Shown piece by piece: positions 35,815 to 44,979 of a stretch of DNA of 64,000 nt. The position numbers and the translations under genes are program-made. Source of the DNA: Streptomyces sp. CG 926 (GTDB lineage Bacteria > Actinomycetota > Actinomycetes > Streptomycetales > Streptomycetaceae); NCBI RefSeq assembly GCF_003148825.1, contig NZ_QGGZ01000007.1, positions 1 to 64,000 of the forward strand, written 5' to 3'. Positions within the stretch are counted from its first letter, which is position 1, and the number at the start of each line of letters is the position of its first letter. The notes under the pieces were generated by a model, which saw nothing but the letters and a program-made list of their open reading frames with translations, was not told the origin of the DNA and made no database searches.

Positions 35815-37215
35815 ATGAGTGCGGAAGAGAGCAGCAGGACCGAGGAAGCGGAACCCGGGGCGGAGGACGGCAGAGCCGCGACCGCCGCTTCCGCCGCGAC
35901 CGCCGAGCGCAAGCGCGAGCAGCGGGGCTGGTACTTCTACGACTTCGCCGTCTCGGTCTACTCGGCGAGCGTGCTGACCGTGTTCCTCGGGCCGTACCTG
36001 ACCGCCGTGGCCAAGTCCGCCGCGGACGCCGAGGGCTTCGTGCACCCGCTGGGCATCCCGGTGCGCGCCGGATCCTTCTTCGCCTACGCCGTGTCGGCCT
36101 CGGTGATCCTGGCCGTCCTGCTGATGCCGCTGGTGGGAGCTGTCGCCGACCGGACCGGGCGCAAGAAGCCGATGCTGGCGGCGGCCGCTTACACGGGCGC
36201 CGCGGCGACCGCCGGGATGTTCTTCCTGGGCGGCGAGCGCTATCTGCTCGGCGGCCTCCTGCTCATCGTGGCGAACGCCTCCCTGTCGGTCTCGATGGTG
36301 CTCTACAACGCCTATCTGCCGCAGATCTCCACCCCCGACGAGCGGGACACCGTCTCCTCGCGGGGCTGGGCCTTCGGCTACACCGCCGGCTCGGTGATGC
36401 TGGTGGTGAACCTGGTGCTCTACATGGGGCACGACTCGTTCGGCCTCTCCGAGGGCATGGCGATCCGGATCTGCCTCGCCTCCGCGGGTCTGTGGTGGGG
36501 GGCGTTCGCGCTGATCCCGCTGCGCCGGCTGCGGGACCGGGCGGTGGTGCGGGAGCCGGGGGCGGCTCCGGCCGTCAGCGGTTGGAAGCAGTTGGTCGCC
36601 ACCCTGAAGGACATGCGGCGCTACCCGCTGACCCTCTCGTTCCTGCTGGCGTACCTGATCTACAACGACGGCGTGCAGACCGTGATCTCCCAGGCCTCCA
36701 TCTACGGCTCGGAGGAGCTGCAGCTGGAGCAGTCCACCCTGATCGGGGCGGTGCTGCTGGTGCAGATCCTGGCGGTGGCGGGGGCCCTGGGCATGGGGCG
36801 TCTCGCCCGGATCTACGGAGCCAAGCGGACGATCCTGGGTTCGCTGGCCGCGTGGGCGGTGACACTGGCGGCCGGCTACTTCCTGCCGGCCCGGACGCCG
36901 GTGTGGTTCTTCGCGCTCGCCGCGATGATCGGACTGGTCCTGGGAGGCAGCCAGGCGCTGTCGCGCTCGCTGTTCTCGCACCTGGTGCCGGCGGGCAAGG
37001 AGGCCGAGTACTTCTCGGCGTACGAGATGAGCGACCGCGGCCTGAGCTGGGTGGGACCCCTGGTGTTCGGCCTGACCTACCAGCTCACGGGCAGCTACCG
37101 GGACGCGATCATCTCGCTGGTGGTCTTCTTCGCACTGGGATTCGTGCTCCTGGCCCGAGTGCCGGTGCGGCGCGCGGTCGAGGCGGCAGGCAATCCTGTA
37201 CCGGAGCGGATCTGA
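35815..37215 (+). CDS. MFS transporter, UMF1/Atg22-like
   Basis: A 466-residue inner-membrane transporter with about 12 helices. WYFYDFAVSVYSASVLTVFLGPYL at the N-terminus and VGAVADRTGRKKP between helices 2 and 3 are typical of the UMF1 (Atg22-like) group. An acidic 35-residue cytoplasmic tail precedes the first helix. The substrate is unknown. GAGGGGGA precedes the ATG. Confidence 0.87.
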   Translation: MSAEESSRTEEAEPGAEDGRAATAASAATAERKREQRGWYFYDFAVSVYSASVLTVFLGPYLTAVAKSAADAEGFVHPLGIPVRAGSFFAYAVSASVILAVLLMPLVGAVADRTGRKKPMLAAAAYTGAAATAGMFFLGGERYLLGGLLLIVANASLSVSMVLYNAYLPQISTPDERDTVSSRGWAFGYTAGSVMLVVNLVLYMGHDSFGLSEGMAIRICLASAGLWWGAFALIPLRRLRDRAVVREPGAAPAVSGWKQLVATLKDMRRYPLTLSFLLAYLIYNDGVQTVISQASIYGSEELQLEQSTLIGAVLLVQILAVAGALGMGRLARIYGAKRTILGSLAAWAVTLAAGYFLPARTPVWFFALAAMIGLVLGGSQALSRSLFSHLVPAGKEAEYFSAYEMSDRGLSWVGPLVFGLTYQLTGSYRDAIISLVVFFALGFVLLARVPVRRAVEAAGNPVPERI

Positions 37216-37359
37216 GAGTGGGTCCGCGAGTGCGCCCCGCCCGGATCTACGAACGAATTCCGAACGAATTTAGACGTTGAAGCAAAGGGCCGGTAGTGTA
37301 CGCCTTTGGCCTGCCAGGCGGACCGTTACTGCGCGCTCGATAAGCGTGGACGTTGGGTG

Positions 37360-37377
37360 ACATCTGCTGCCAGATGT
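37360..37377. promoter_or_regulatory. Perfect palindrome upstream of rbpA
   Basis: ACATCTG-CTGC-CAGATGT, a perfect 7-4-7 inverted repeat, lies about 65 bp upstream of the SigR-type promoter of rbpA. It looks like a dimeric regulator site, but I cannot name the protein. A 10-bp direct repeat (GAACGAATT twice at 37251-37270) lies further upstream. Confidence 0.4.
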
Positions 37378-37441
37378 GACAAAACGGGCACTGGTGGGTA
37401 CAACAAGGGGCGGCACGACGGGCGACGCACGACCCGGAGCG

Positions 37442-37467
37442 GGAATCTATACCGCCGACCGGACGTT
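37442..37467 (+). promoter_or_regulatory. SigR-type (thiol stress) promoter of rbpA
   Basis: GGAAT (37442-37446), then exactly 18 bp, then GTT (37465-37467) matches the SigR consensus GGAAT-N18-GTT. The S. coelicolor rbpA gene is an established SigR target induced by disulfide stress. The start codon is about 55 bp past the predicted start point. Confidence 0.85.
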
Positions 37468-37528
37468 GACCGGATGACGACGACAGCGACACCTGTCCTG
37501 TGGGCGACAAGCCCGGGAGGCACGATTC

Positions 37529-37903
37529 ATGAGTGAGCGAGCTCTCCGCGGTACGCGCCTCGTGGTTACCAGCTACGAGACGGACCGCGGCATCGATCTG
37601 GCCCCGCGCCAGGCGGTGGAGTACGCATGCCAGAACGGACATCGATTTGAGATGCCGTTCTCGGTTGAGGCAGAAATTCCGCCGGAGTGGGAGTGCAAGG
37701 CGTGCGGCGCCATGGCACTCCTGGTGGACGGGGATGGGCCCGAAGAGAAGAAGGGCAAGCCTGCGCGAACGCACTGGGACATGCTCATGGAGCGACGCAC
37801 CCGCGAGGAGCTGGAGGAAGTGCTGGCCGAAAGGCTTGCAGTCCTGCGTTCCGGCGCCATGAACATTGCCGTGCATCCGCGGGACAGCCGCAAGTCCGCC
37901 TGA
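37529..37903 (+). CDS. rbpA: RNA polymerase-binding protein RbpA
   Basis: A 124-residue actinobacterial transcription factor that binds the principal sigma factor and RNA polymerase and supports growth and rifampicin tolerance. The core domain carries YACQNGHRFEMPFSVEAEIPPEWECKACG, whose His and Cys residues bind zinc. The basic linker KKGKPARTHWDMLMERRTREELEEVLAERL includes the sigma-interaction helix. The length equals that of the S. coelicolor protein. Controlled by the SigR promoter at 37442-37467; a strong terminator follows. Confidence 0.97.
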   Translation: MSERALRGTRLVVTSYETDRGIDLAPRQAVEYACQNGHRFEMPFSVEAEIPPEWECKACGAMALLVDGDGPEEKKGKPARTHWDMLMERRTREELEEVLAERLAVLRSGAMNIAVHPRDSRKSA

Positions 37904-37920
37904 CACCCGGACGGATACAC

Positions 37921-37971
37921 AAGCCGAGGGGCCCCGCCACACACCGTGTGGCGGGGCCCCTCGGCTTTTCC
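37921..37971 (+). terminator. Strong terminator after rbpA
   Basis: A perfect 22-bp stem (arms 37921-37942 and 37946-37967) with a 3-base loop, followed by TTTTC. It is the best intrinsic terminator in the window and can also end the convergent fxsA transcript. Confidence 0.92.
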
Positions 37972-38005
37972 GTGTCCTATCCGTGTCCTAGGGGGCCGGC
38001 GGGCC

Positions 38006-38578
38006 CTACGGGGTCAGCGGCGGGCGGTAGGCGGCATCCGGGCCGTCCTGCCGCCCCGGGCGGTCCTCGCGGATGACCTCGCCCTGGACGATCTTGCCGT
38101 CGGGCTGGTGGATCCGGGCCTGCTGGAAGGCGTCACCGAAGCTGCCGGCCGGGGACGAGGCCATCTTCCGCTCCAGCGAGCGGGTCGCCCTGCGGCCGAT
38201 CCAGGCCCGGACGGGCGGGAGCAGCAGGACCAGGCCCGCCGCGTCGGAGAGCAGGCCGGGAAGCATCAGCAGCAGGCCCGCCAGCATCATGAGGCCGTTG
38301 CCCTGACCGGGCTGCTGCGAAGTGGGCTGCTGCCCCTGCTGCGCCTGCTGGAAGGTGCTCGCCAGGTTCTGGAACGCACGCCGCCCGGCCCGCTTGATCA
38401 CCACCGCGCCCAGCACGATGCCGCCCGCGAGCAGCGCGGCCACGGCGAGCCCGCCGGCCACGTCCGCCACCACGGTGAGCAGCCAGATCTCCAGGATCAG
38501 CCAGGCGGCGATCGCCAGAGGAAGGAACGTACGGGCGGGCGAGCGCCGCCGAGGGGCCGTGGACATGCCGGTCGTCAT
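38006..38578 (-). CDS. fxsA: FxsA-family membrane protein
   Basis: A 190-residue membrane protein with the FxsA fold: TFLPLAIAAWLILEIWLLTVVAD, then a second helix, a Gln-rich insert (FQQAQQGQQPTSQQPGQG) and two more hydrophobic segments ending LLPPVRAWIGRRATR. E. coli FxsA suppresses phage T7 exclusion when overproduced; its normal role is unknown. The cytoplasmic tail is acidic. ATG at 38566 is an alternative start. Confidence 0.85.
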   Translation of the reverse strand: MTTGMSTAPRRRSPARTFLPLAIAAWLILEIWLLTVVADVAGGLAVAALLAGGIVLGAVVIKRAGRRAFQNLASTFQQAQQGQQPTSQQPGQGNGLMMLAGLLLMLPGLLSDAAGLVLLLPPVRAWIGRRATRSLERKMASSPAGSFGDAFQQARIHQPDGKIVQGEVIREDRPGRQDGPDAAYRPPLTP

Positions 38579-38647
38579 ACCGTCCAGTGTGCCTGGGGTC
38601 GCATAAAAGCGACCTCAGCCGGAGGTACCGGACATCCCCTAGGGGAG

Positions 38648-39454
38648 TCAGGCCCCGCCGTCCTTGGTGCCGCCCTTGGTGCCGCCCTTGCCGCCGTCCT
38701 TGCCGAGCAGCTTCGAGGCCTGGGCCTTGAGGCCCCACTGGGTGACCCGCCACAGCGCCTCGACCAGGATGTCCTTGCTCATCTTGCTGTCGCCGAGCTC
38801 ACGCTCGACGAACGTGATGGGGACCTCGACCACGCGGAAGCCCTTCTCCACGGCCCTGCGCGCCAGGTCGACCTGGAAGCAGTAGCCCGCCGAGGCCACC
38901 TCGTCCAGGCCCAGCCCCTCCAGGGTCTCCCGGCGGAAGGCCCGGTAGCCGCCGGTCACGTCCCGCAGCGGGAGGTTCAGCATCAGCCGCGAGTACGTCG
39001 AACCGCCGCGCGAGATGAACTCGCGGCTCTTGGGCCAGTTCACCACCCGGCCGCCCGGCACCCAGCGGGAGCCCAGGACCAGGTCGGCGCCGGCCAGCGC
39101 GGTCAGCAGGCGGGGCAGTTCCTCAGGCTGGTGGGAGCCGTCGGCGTCCATCTCGACGATCACCCCGTAGCCCTGCTCCAGGGCCCGGACGAAGCCCGCC
39201 AGGTAGGCGGCGCCCAGCCCCTCCTTGCCCTTGCGGTGCAGCACGTGGACGTGGTCGTCGCCGGCCGCCAGCTCGTCGGCGAGCTTGCCGGTGCCGTCCG
39301 GGCTGTTGTCGTCCGCGACGAGAATGTGGGCCTCGGGCACGGCCGCGCGCACACGCCCGACGATCAGCCCGATGTTCTCCGCCTCGTTGTAGGTCGGAAT
39401 GATCACCAAGGCCGTACCGAGCGGTCCGTAGGTCCGCTTTCCGCCGTCGCTCAC
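38648..39454 (-). CDS. ppm1: Polyprenol-phosphate mannosyltransferase (DPM1-like)
   Basis: A 268-residue GT2 glycosyltransferase. ALVIIPTYNEAENIG, VADDNSPDGTGKLADEL, and EMDADGSHQPEELPRLL with the DxD motif match dolichol/polyprenol phosphate mannose synthases. It makes the lipid-linked mannose used for protein O-mannosylation and glycoconjugates at the membrane. The GTG at 39454 follows AAAGGGGA; the longer ATG frame is less likely. The lysine/glycine tail KDGGKGGTKGGTKDGGA is a short repeat. There is no fused acyltransferase domain, unlike mycobacterial Ppm1. Confidence 0.92.
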   Translation of the reverse strand: MSDGGKRTYGPLGTALVIIPTYNEAENIGLIVGRVRAAVPEAHILVADDNSPDGTGKLADELAAGDDHVHVLHRKGKEGLGAAYLAGFVRALEQGYGVIVEMDADGSHQPEELPRLLTALAGADLVLGSRWVPGGRVVNWPKSREFISRGGSTYSRLMLNLPLRDVTGGYRAFRRETLEGLGLDEVASAGYCFQVDLARRAVEKGFRVVEVPITFVERELGDSKMSKDILVEALWRVTQWGLKAQASKLLGKDGGKGGTKGGTKDGGA

Positions 39455-39757
39455 TGAGTCCCCTTTTGTGCTCTCGCACATCCTGTACGTCCGGTCGCAG
39501 AGGACGACTTTAGAACAGTGGCCGGGGCCCGCGGTCCTTCGGGCCGGTCGGACGCCCGCTGGCTGCGGGCCGCCGTGACCGTTGTCTACTGGACCGCGGA
39601 CCCCGACCCGGGGCCACCGCCGCCCGGCGAAACCTTCCCTCGCCCCCGAGGCGCGGGCGCGCTGCGCAGACGGAGTCGTCCGGCACGGACATCCTGTGGT
39701 GGACCCGGCCGAACCTATCCGGGTCCGACCGCCCGTACCGAACCGAGGCCCGCCGGA
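39455..39757. other. Intergenic region without recognisable genes
   Basis: About 300 bp between two leftward genes. It carries the promoter region of the mannosyltransferase. I see no coding pattern, repeat or strong terminator, only general GC-rich sequence. Confidence 0.4.
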
Positions 39758-41383
39758 TCACCCCTGTGGGCGTACGAATACCTCCCGCCCGCCGACGACG
39801 GTGGCGAGGCACACCGGCAGGTCGGATCCGGGGGTCAGGTCGGGCAGTCCGGGGGTTCCCGAACGGGGGTCGGTGGACCAGCGGGCGACCCGGTCGTCGG
39901 GGGCCTGGACCACCAGGTCACCCGTCTGCCAGACCGCGTAGTCGGCCGGCGCGCCCGGGACCAGGACGCCCGCGTCGTCGCGACCCAGCGCCCGCCAGCC
40001 GCCCCGGGTGTGGGCCGTGAACGCGGCCCGTACGGAGATCCGGTGCTCGGGGGTCCGGTGGAAGGCCGCCGCCCGCACGGTGCCCCACGGGTCGAGCGGG
40101 GTGACCGGCGCGTCCGAGCCGAAGGCCAGCGGGACACCGGCCTTCAGCAGGGCCGCGTACGGGTTGAGGGTGCGGGCCCGCGCGGCGCCGAGCCGGTCGA
40201 CGTACATACCGTCCTCGCCACCCCAGGCCGCGTCGAACGCCGGCTGCACCGAGGCGGTGAGCCCCAGCTCCGCGAAGGCGGCGATGGTTGCGGGCGTCAT
40301 CATCTCCGCGTGCTCCACCCGGTGCCGGGCGGCCCGGACCCGGGCCAGGCCGACCTTCTCGGCGGCCGCCCGTACGCCGTCGACGACGGCGGTGATCGCG
40401 GCGTCCCCGATGGCGTGGAACCCGGCCTGGAGGCCCTCCTCGGTGCAGGCGGCCACGTGTTCGGTGACGGCGTGCACGTCGAGGTACTCGGTGCCGGTGT
40501 GCGCGGCGTCCGCGTACGGGGCGTGCAGGCAGGCGGTGTGCGAGCCGAGGGCTCCGTCGACGAACAGGTCTCCGGCGGCCCCGACGGCCCCCAGCTCCTT
40601 GGCCAGGGCGAGGTCCCGGTCGGCCCAGTACCCGAAGACGCGCGGCCCGGGCCGCTCGGCGGCCAGGGCGAGCAGGCCGGTGAAGTCCTCGGCGGAGGAG
40701 ATCTCGGGCCCGCCGCACTCGTGGACGGATCCGATGCCGAGGGAGGCGGCCCGCTCCAGGGCGGCCCGCTGCGCCTCGGCACGCTGGGCGGGGGTGACGG
40801 CGGCCAGCGCGGCCCGCCGTACGGCGTGGTGATCGTCGGCGGTCAGCGGACGGTCGCCGTCGGGCCGTACCCCCGGCACGAGGGCGAGGAGGGCCGTGGT
40901 GACCACGGCCGAGTGCACGTCGACGCGGCTGAGGTAGAGGGGGCGGCCGCCGGTGGCCTCGTCGAGCTCGGCGCGGTAGGGGGCCCGGCGCTCGGGCCAC
41001 CGGGCGGCGTCCCAGCCGTGGCCGAGGAGCACCCGATCGGCCGGGCGGCTCGCGGCGTACGCGCGTACGAGGTCCAGCGCGGCGGGCAGGGTGCGCGCCC
41101 CGGAGAGGTCCAGCCCGGTCAGGGCCAGGCCCGCGGAGGTGGTGTGGACGTGGGCGTCGGTGAAGGCCGGCGTGACGAGCGCGCCGCCGAGGTCGACGAC
41201 CTCGTCCACGCCCTGCGCGAAGGCGTCGGCGGCGCCCTCGGAACCGACCCAGGCGACGCGCCCGCGCTCGACGACCATCGCGGTGGCGAAGGGGTCGGCG
41301 GGGCTGTGCACCTCGCCCCCGCGGAGAAGAACGGTCCTGGTCGGTGCTCCGGCGGCGGCGGAGTGGGCGGTGCGGTCAGTCAT
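39758..41383 (-). CDS. Amidohydrolase-superfamily protein (YtcJ-like)
   Basis: A 541-residue metal-dependent hydrolase. LVTPAFTDAHVHTTS gives the first metal-binding HxH; VHECGGPEI, GFHAIGDAAITAVVDG, HRVEHAEMM and FGSDAPVTPLDPWGTV give the remaining conserved His/Asp residues of this subgroup. Substrates in the family are small amides or N-acyl compounds; none can be assigned here. No signal peptide. It is monocistronic. Confidence 0.88.
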   Translation of the reverse strand: MTDRTAHSAAAGAPTRTVLLRGGEVHSPADPFATAMVVERGRVAWVGSEGAADAFAQGVDEVVDLGGALVTPAFTDAHVHTTSAGLALTGLDLSGARTLPAALDLVRAYAASRPADRVLLGHGWDAARWPERRAPYRAELDEATGGRPLYLSRVDVHSAVVTTALLALVPGVRPDGDRPLTADDHHAVRRAALAAVTPAQRAEAQRAALERAASLGIGSVHECGGPEISSAEDFTGLLALAAERPGPRVFGYWADRDLALAKELGAVGAAGDLFVDGALGSHTACLHAPYADAAHTGTEYLDVHAVTEHVAACTEEGLQAGFHAIGDAAITAVVDGVRAAAEKVGLARVRAARHRVEHAEMMTPATIAAFAELGLTASVQPAFDAAWGGEDGMYVDRLGAARARTLNPYAALLKAGVPLAFGSDAPVTPLDPWGTVRAAAFHRTPEHRISVRAAFTAHTRGGWRALGRDDAGVLVPGAPADYAVWQTGDLVVQAPDDRVARWSTDPRSGTPGLPDLTPGSDLPVCLATVVGGREVFVRPQG

Positions 41384-41444
41384 GCCGACCAGTGTCCCGC
41401 GTCGCCCACCCCGGCCCCACCACCGGGTCCCGCTCGGGCCCGGT

Positions 41445-41894
41445 TCAGACGCGGGGCGGGCGCGCCTCGTAGGGGGTGGACAGGACGACCGTCGTGCGCG
41501 TCGAGACGTGGGCGAGGGCGCGCAGGCGGCCCAGGAGGTCTTCCAGCTCCAGGGGGGTGGCGACGCGCACCTTCAGGATGTAGTTCTCGTCGCCCGCGAC
41601 GCTGTGGCAGGCCTCGATCTCGGGGACACCGGCCAGCCGGTCGGCGATGTCGTCCGGAGCGCTCGGGTCGAAGGGCTTGACCGAGATGAACGCGGTCAGC
41701 GGCAGGCCGACGGCCTCCGGATCGACCACGGCCGCATAGCCGCGGATGACCCCGCGCTGCTCCAGACGTCGTACTCGCTGATGGACTGCCGACGTGGACA
41801 GTCCCGTGGCCTTGCCCAGATCCGTGTAGCTCATCCGCCCGTCCCGCACGAGCAGATCAACGATCTGGCGGTCCAGCTCCTCCATTGCGCTCAT
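41445..41894 (-). CDS. Lrp/AsnC-family transcriptional regulator
   Basis: A 149-residue regulator with the typical N-terminal helix-turn-helix (LDRQIVDLLVRDGRMSYTDLGKATGLSTSAVHQRVRRLEQRGVIRGY) and a C-terminal RAM effector domain (IEACHSVAGDENYILKVRVATPLELEDLL). It probably responds to an amino acid. It is divergent from the gene at 42103 across 208 bp. Confidence 0.95.
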   Translation of the reverse strand: MSAMEELDRQIVDLLVRDGRMSYTDLGKATGLSTSAVHQRVRRLEQRGVIRGYAAVVDPEAVGLPLTAFISVKPFDPSAPDDIADRLAGVPEIEACHSVAGDENYILKVRVATPLELEDLLGRLRALAHVSTRTTVVLSTPYEARPPRV

Positions 41895-42102
41895 AGCCGC
41901 TCAACTTAAGGCCCAAGGGCACTCCAGGCCCAGTGCTGTCCGCCCACTGGAGGCATCTGCGGCGGGCATGTGACCAAGGCCACAGGGGTATGCAGGTGGA
42001 GGCCTGTCTGTTGTGGTTACTCGTGACGCTCGACGGGAATTGGTTGCTGTGGCCGAGGCCGAAGAACCTGCCCGCCCGGCCCACCCAAGGGGGAGTACAT
42101 CC

Positions 42103-42582
42103 ATGCTGAACACCAAGCGCGCCGGTCGCACCGAACCGGAGCCCCTGGAACCGCTCGATCCAGGGAACGGTACGTATCCGATCGACGGCGGGGACGGAGA
42201 CTTCCTCGACGAGATCGAGGGCTTCGAGATCCACCACGCGATCTGCCCCGACTGCGGCCAGTCGATCGCCCTCGTCGCGGACGAGGAGTACCTGCCGCAG
42301 CACGCCCTCTGCCTGACCCCGTGGAACCCCTTCGGCCTCACCGTGTGCGCGGGCACCGGTCGGCCCGCGAGCGACGCGCTGCCCACCGTCGGCATGATCC
42401 AGCCGGTGGAGGTGCAGGAGCTCGAATCCGTCGTCCTGTCGGCCCTGCCCCAGGGACTGGACTGGCGGACGCAGCCCTTCTCGCACGTCGGCGGCCCGGG
42501 CTCGCGACCGGTGCGTGTGGTGAGCCCGGTGCTGCCGCGGCCGCAGGCGCAGACGCGGCAGCAGCACGCGCAGGCGGCCTGA
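42103..42582 (+). CDS. Conserved hypothetical protein with CPxCG motif
   Basis: A 159-residue soluble protein that I do not recognise. The centre holds ICPDCGQSIALVADEEYLPQHALCLTPWN, where Cys/His residues could bind a zinc ion. The N-terminus is acidic/Pro-rich and the C-terminus is Gln/Arg-rich. AAGGGGGAG precedes the ATG. It is convergent with the gene at 42599, leaving only 16 bases. Confidence 0.72.
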   Translation: MLNTKRAGRTEPEPLEPLDPGNGTYPIDGGDGDFLDEIEGFEIHHAICPDCGQSIALVADEEYLPQHALCLTPWNPFGLTVCAGTGRPASDALPTVGMIQPVEVQELESVVLSALPQGLDWRTQPFSHVGGPGSRPVRVVSPVLPRPQAQTRQQHAQAA

Positions 42583-42598
42583 CGGCCGCCCCGCTCCT

Positions 42599-43690
42599 CT
42601 ACCAGTACGTTCCCTGCACCATGGCGGCCAGAGCGGCATGGTGCAGGATCAGGCTGTCCGGGTCCGCCGGGACCTCGACCTCGCCGAAGTGGGCCTGCCG
42701 GTAGGCGATGCGCAGCATCACGATGCCGTGCCGCAGGGCCGCGTAGAGGGTGTGGAACTCCATGTCCCGCGGGGTGTGGCCGGTGAGCTCGGCGTAGCGG
42801 CGCTCCAGGTCCTCGCGGCGCAGGAAGTCCGGCAGGCCGGGCTGGCCGAAACCGACCGTGAGGTCCTGGAAGAACCGGTGCAGGTAGACGGTCCAGCCGA
42901 GGTCCACCTCGCGGGGGGCGTACGCCGCCATCTCCCAGTCCAGGACGGCCACGGGCGTGAATCCGTCGTAGATGACGTTGCCGATCCGGGCGTCGCCCCA
43001 GTTGAGGACGGCGGGCCCCTCGTCCTCGGGCCACAGCTCCTCCAGCCGGGCGAACGCCCGCTCGATGAGCGGGGACGGGGCGAGCCCGCCCACCACCCAC
43101 GCGTAGTAGGCACGTTGGGCGTCCACGTGCCGGCGAAGGGGTGTGCCCTCGCCGTCGGGAAGGAGGAACTCGGCCTCCTTGGCGGGGAACTGGTCGTGCA
43201 GCCGGGCCAGCAGCGAGATGCTCTCCTCCTGGAGGGTGGCGCGCTGGGCGTCGGTGGCGGCGTGCAGCCAGTTGCCCTCGTAGGTGTAGGGCATGACATC
43301 GGGCGGGACCCGCCCCTCCGCACGGGCCATGACGAAGAACGGCGCCCCCAACGGCCCCGGATCCGCCTCCAGCCACTGCACGCGCGGCACGGGCAGGTCC
43401 GTGTGCTCGGCGACCAGGCTCATCACGCGGTGCTGGCGCGGCATGTCGTACGTGGGGAAGACGGTGTAGGCGGCCGGATCAGCGGCGAGCCGCAGCGCGC
43501 AGGCCCGCAGCGGGGTGTCGGGGTGCTCTATGTCGAAGAGCAGGGTCTCGCTGGACATCCCGTTGGATCCGGGGACGGAGACGTTCGTGACCCGCGCGCC
43601 GGGGAGCCTGACGTCCAGCCAGGCGGCGAGAAGGCGGCCGAGCTCCTCGGGCTCCCGGGTGGAGGTACGCGGGCGTGGTGCGGTGGCCAT
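42599..43690 (-). CDS. Phosphotransferase-family (APH/ChoK-like) protein
   Basis: A 363-residue aminoglycoside phosphotransferase-like kinase fold. The catalytic loop reads LNWGDARIGNVIYDG, with Asp and Asn in place but the usual preceding His replaced by Asn-Trp; VAVLDWEMAAYAPREVDLGW is the metal-binding DxE region. Members with this form often act in acyl-CoA metabolism (ACAD10-like) rather than drug resistance. It follows the AttH-like gene by 45 bases and is probably co-transcribed. Confidence 0.87.
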   Translation of the reverse strand: MATAPRPRTSTREPEELGRLLAAWLDVRLPGARVTNVSVPGSNGMSSETLLFDIEHPDTPLRACALRLAADPAAYTVFPTYDMPRQHRVMSLVAEHTDLPVPRVQWLEADPGPLGAPFFVMARAEGRVPPDVMPYTYEGNWLHAATDAQRATLQEESISLLARLHDQFPAKEAEFLLPDGEGTPLRRHVDAQRAYYAWVVGGLAPSPLIERAFARLEELWPEDEGPAVLNWGDARIGNVIYDGFTPVAVLDWEMAAYAPREVDLGWTVYLHRFFQDLTVGFGQPGLPDFLRREDLERRYAELTGHTPRDMEFHTLYAALRHGIVMLRIAYRQAHFGEVEVPADPDSLILHHAALAAMVQGTYW

Positions 43691-43735
43691 GATTGAGCCC
43701 CTTTCCTACGGGTCCTGGTCCTACGGGTCCTTGTC

Positions 43736-44869
43736 CTACTGGGCGACGGAGGAGTAGTCGGCGAATCCGCTCGGGTCGTGGCGCCCGAAGCTGCCGTGCT
43801 CGAAGATGCCGTGGCCGATCCGCCCGTCGAGGGTGAAGCGGGCGGAGTGGTCGGTCACCCCGAAGGCGGCCATCGGATGGGCCGCGGGGTCGGAGAGGTC
43901 GTAGACGCGGCGGTCGCTCCAGCCGCGGCCCTGCCAGGTGCCGTGCTGCCAGTCGGCGGCGGGCGGATAGCCGGCGCCGACGGCGAGGGGGGAGGAGTTG
44001 AGGATCTCCACGCCCAGTTCGAGGGGCTTGCGGGAGGGGTCGGTCAGGTGGACCACGGCCCGCTCGGGGTGCCGACTGCCGGGTCGGTAGCGGATCTCGG
44101 TGTGCGGCCAGCCGAGTTGGACGTCATGGCGTCCGCTGCCGTCGGGGAAGACCTGCACGGCCTCGTTCAGTGTGCGGTGGCCGTCGGCGTCCTCCTGGGC
44201 GATGACCATGAGGAAGCGGTCCTCGAAACGGACCGGGATCCACAGCCAGTGAAAGCCCTCGGGGCGGTGCTCCTCGGCCGCGCGCCCCCCTTCCTCTCCG
44301 GGGATCGGCCGCACGCCCCAGCTCCGGTCGCGGGTCCCGGTCCACTCCCCCGGTGTGAGGGTGAACCGCTCCCCCTTGGCCCGGATGGTGCCGGCGACCT
44401 GACCGGCCTGTACGAAGCGGCGGCCCTCCAACATGAGGCGGTCACCGCGCCGCTGGACATGGTGCGGCTCCCAGACGGCCGGGAACTCGGCGGTCCAGGT
44501 GATGTCGTACGAGAGGCCGTTCGGGTCTGCGGGATCGGCGGCGCAGCGCAGCGTGAGCTGCTTGAGCGGCACGTCGACGGTGATGGACAGAGGGCCCACC
44601 GAGAGGTTCATCCGGTCGTCGGTGAGGGCGTCGGAGGCCCGGACGGCGAGCAGTTCGTCGCCGACGCGGAGGGTGGCGTAGGCGTCGATGACCCCGGCGT
44701 TGGGGTAGACGCCGAGGCCGAGGATCAGGACGGCGCGGCCGGCGTGGTCGAAGACGTGGAAGATACAGCGGTCGTAGGCGTTGCGGTCACCGCTGACGAC
44801 GTGCTTCATCGACAAGGGCGCCTGATGGATGGGGTATTCGTCGAGCGCGACGGGCCGGTCGGCGGACAT
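43736..44869 (-). CDS. AttH/lipocalin-like hypothetical protein
   Basis: A 377-residue beta-rich protein. RDRSWGVRPIP and HWLWIPVRFEDRFLMVIAQED resemble the AttH/hydroxyneurosporene-hydratase-like double lipocalin group; the exact family is uncertain. AGGAGG precedes the ATG. The stop region is triplicated by a 15-bp tandem repeat (43704-43745), giving three in-frame TAG codons. It sits in an operon with a kinase-like gene, and its promoter carries a TGACG-N3-CGTCA palindrome. Confidence 0.7.
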   Translation of the reverse strand: MSADRPVALDEYPIHQAPLSMKHVVSGDRNAYDRCIFHVFDHAGRAVLILGLGVYPNAGVIDAYATLRVGDELLAVRASDALTDDRMNLSVGPLSITVDVPLKQLTLRCAADPADPNGLSYDITWTAEFPAVWEPHHVQRRGDRLMLEGRRFVQAGQVAGTIRAKGERFTLTPGEWTGTRDRSWGVRPIPGEEGGRAAEEHRPEGFHWLWIPVRFEDRFLMVIAQEDADGHRTLNEAVQVFPDGSGRHDVQLGWPHTEIRYRPGSRHPERAVVHLTDPSRKPLELGVEILNSSPLAVGAGYPPAADWQHGTWQGRGWSDRRVYDLSDPAAHPMAAFGVTDHSARFTLDGRIGHGIFEHGSFGRHDPSGFADYSSVAQ

Positions 44870-44979
44870 GGCGAACCTCCTGGACGGACGGCTTCGGGGG
44901 TTTCGGGGCGGTATCGGGGCGGTGATCGGGCGGTACCTGGGCGGCTTCGAAACGGCTCCGAGGTGCGGCTCGGCAGATA

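Noticed and set aside
42599-43690. Aminoglycoside resistance gene
   Set aside because: The fold is APH-like, but the catalytic loop (NWGDARIGN) and the operon context fit the ACAD10-like metabolic kinases; no resistance cluster is nearby.
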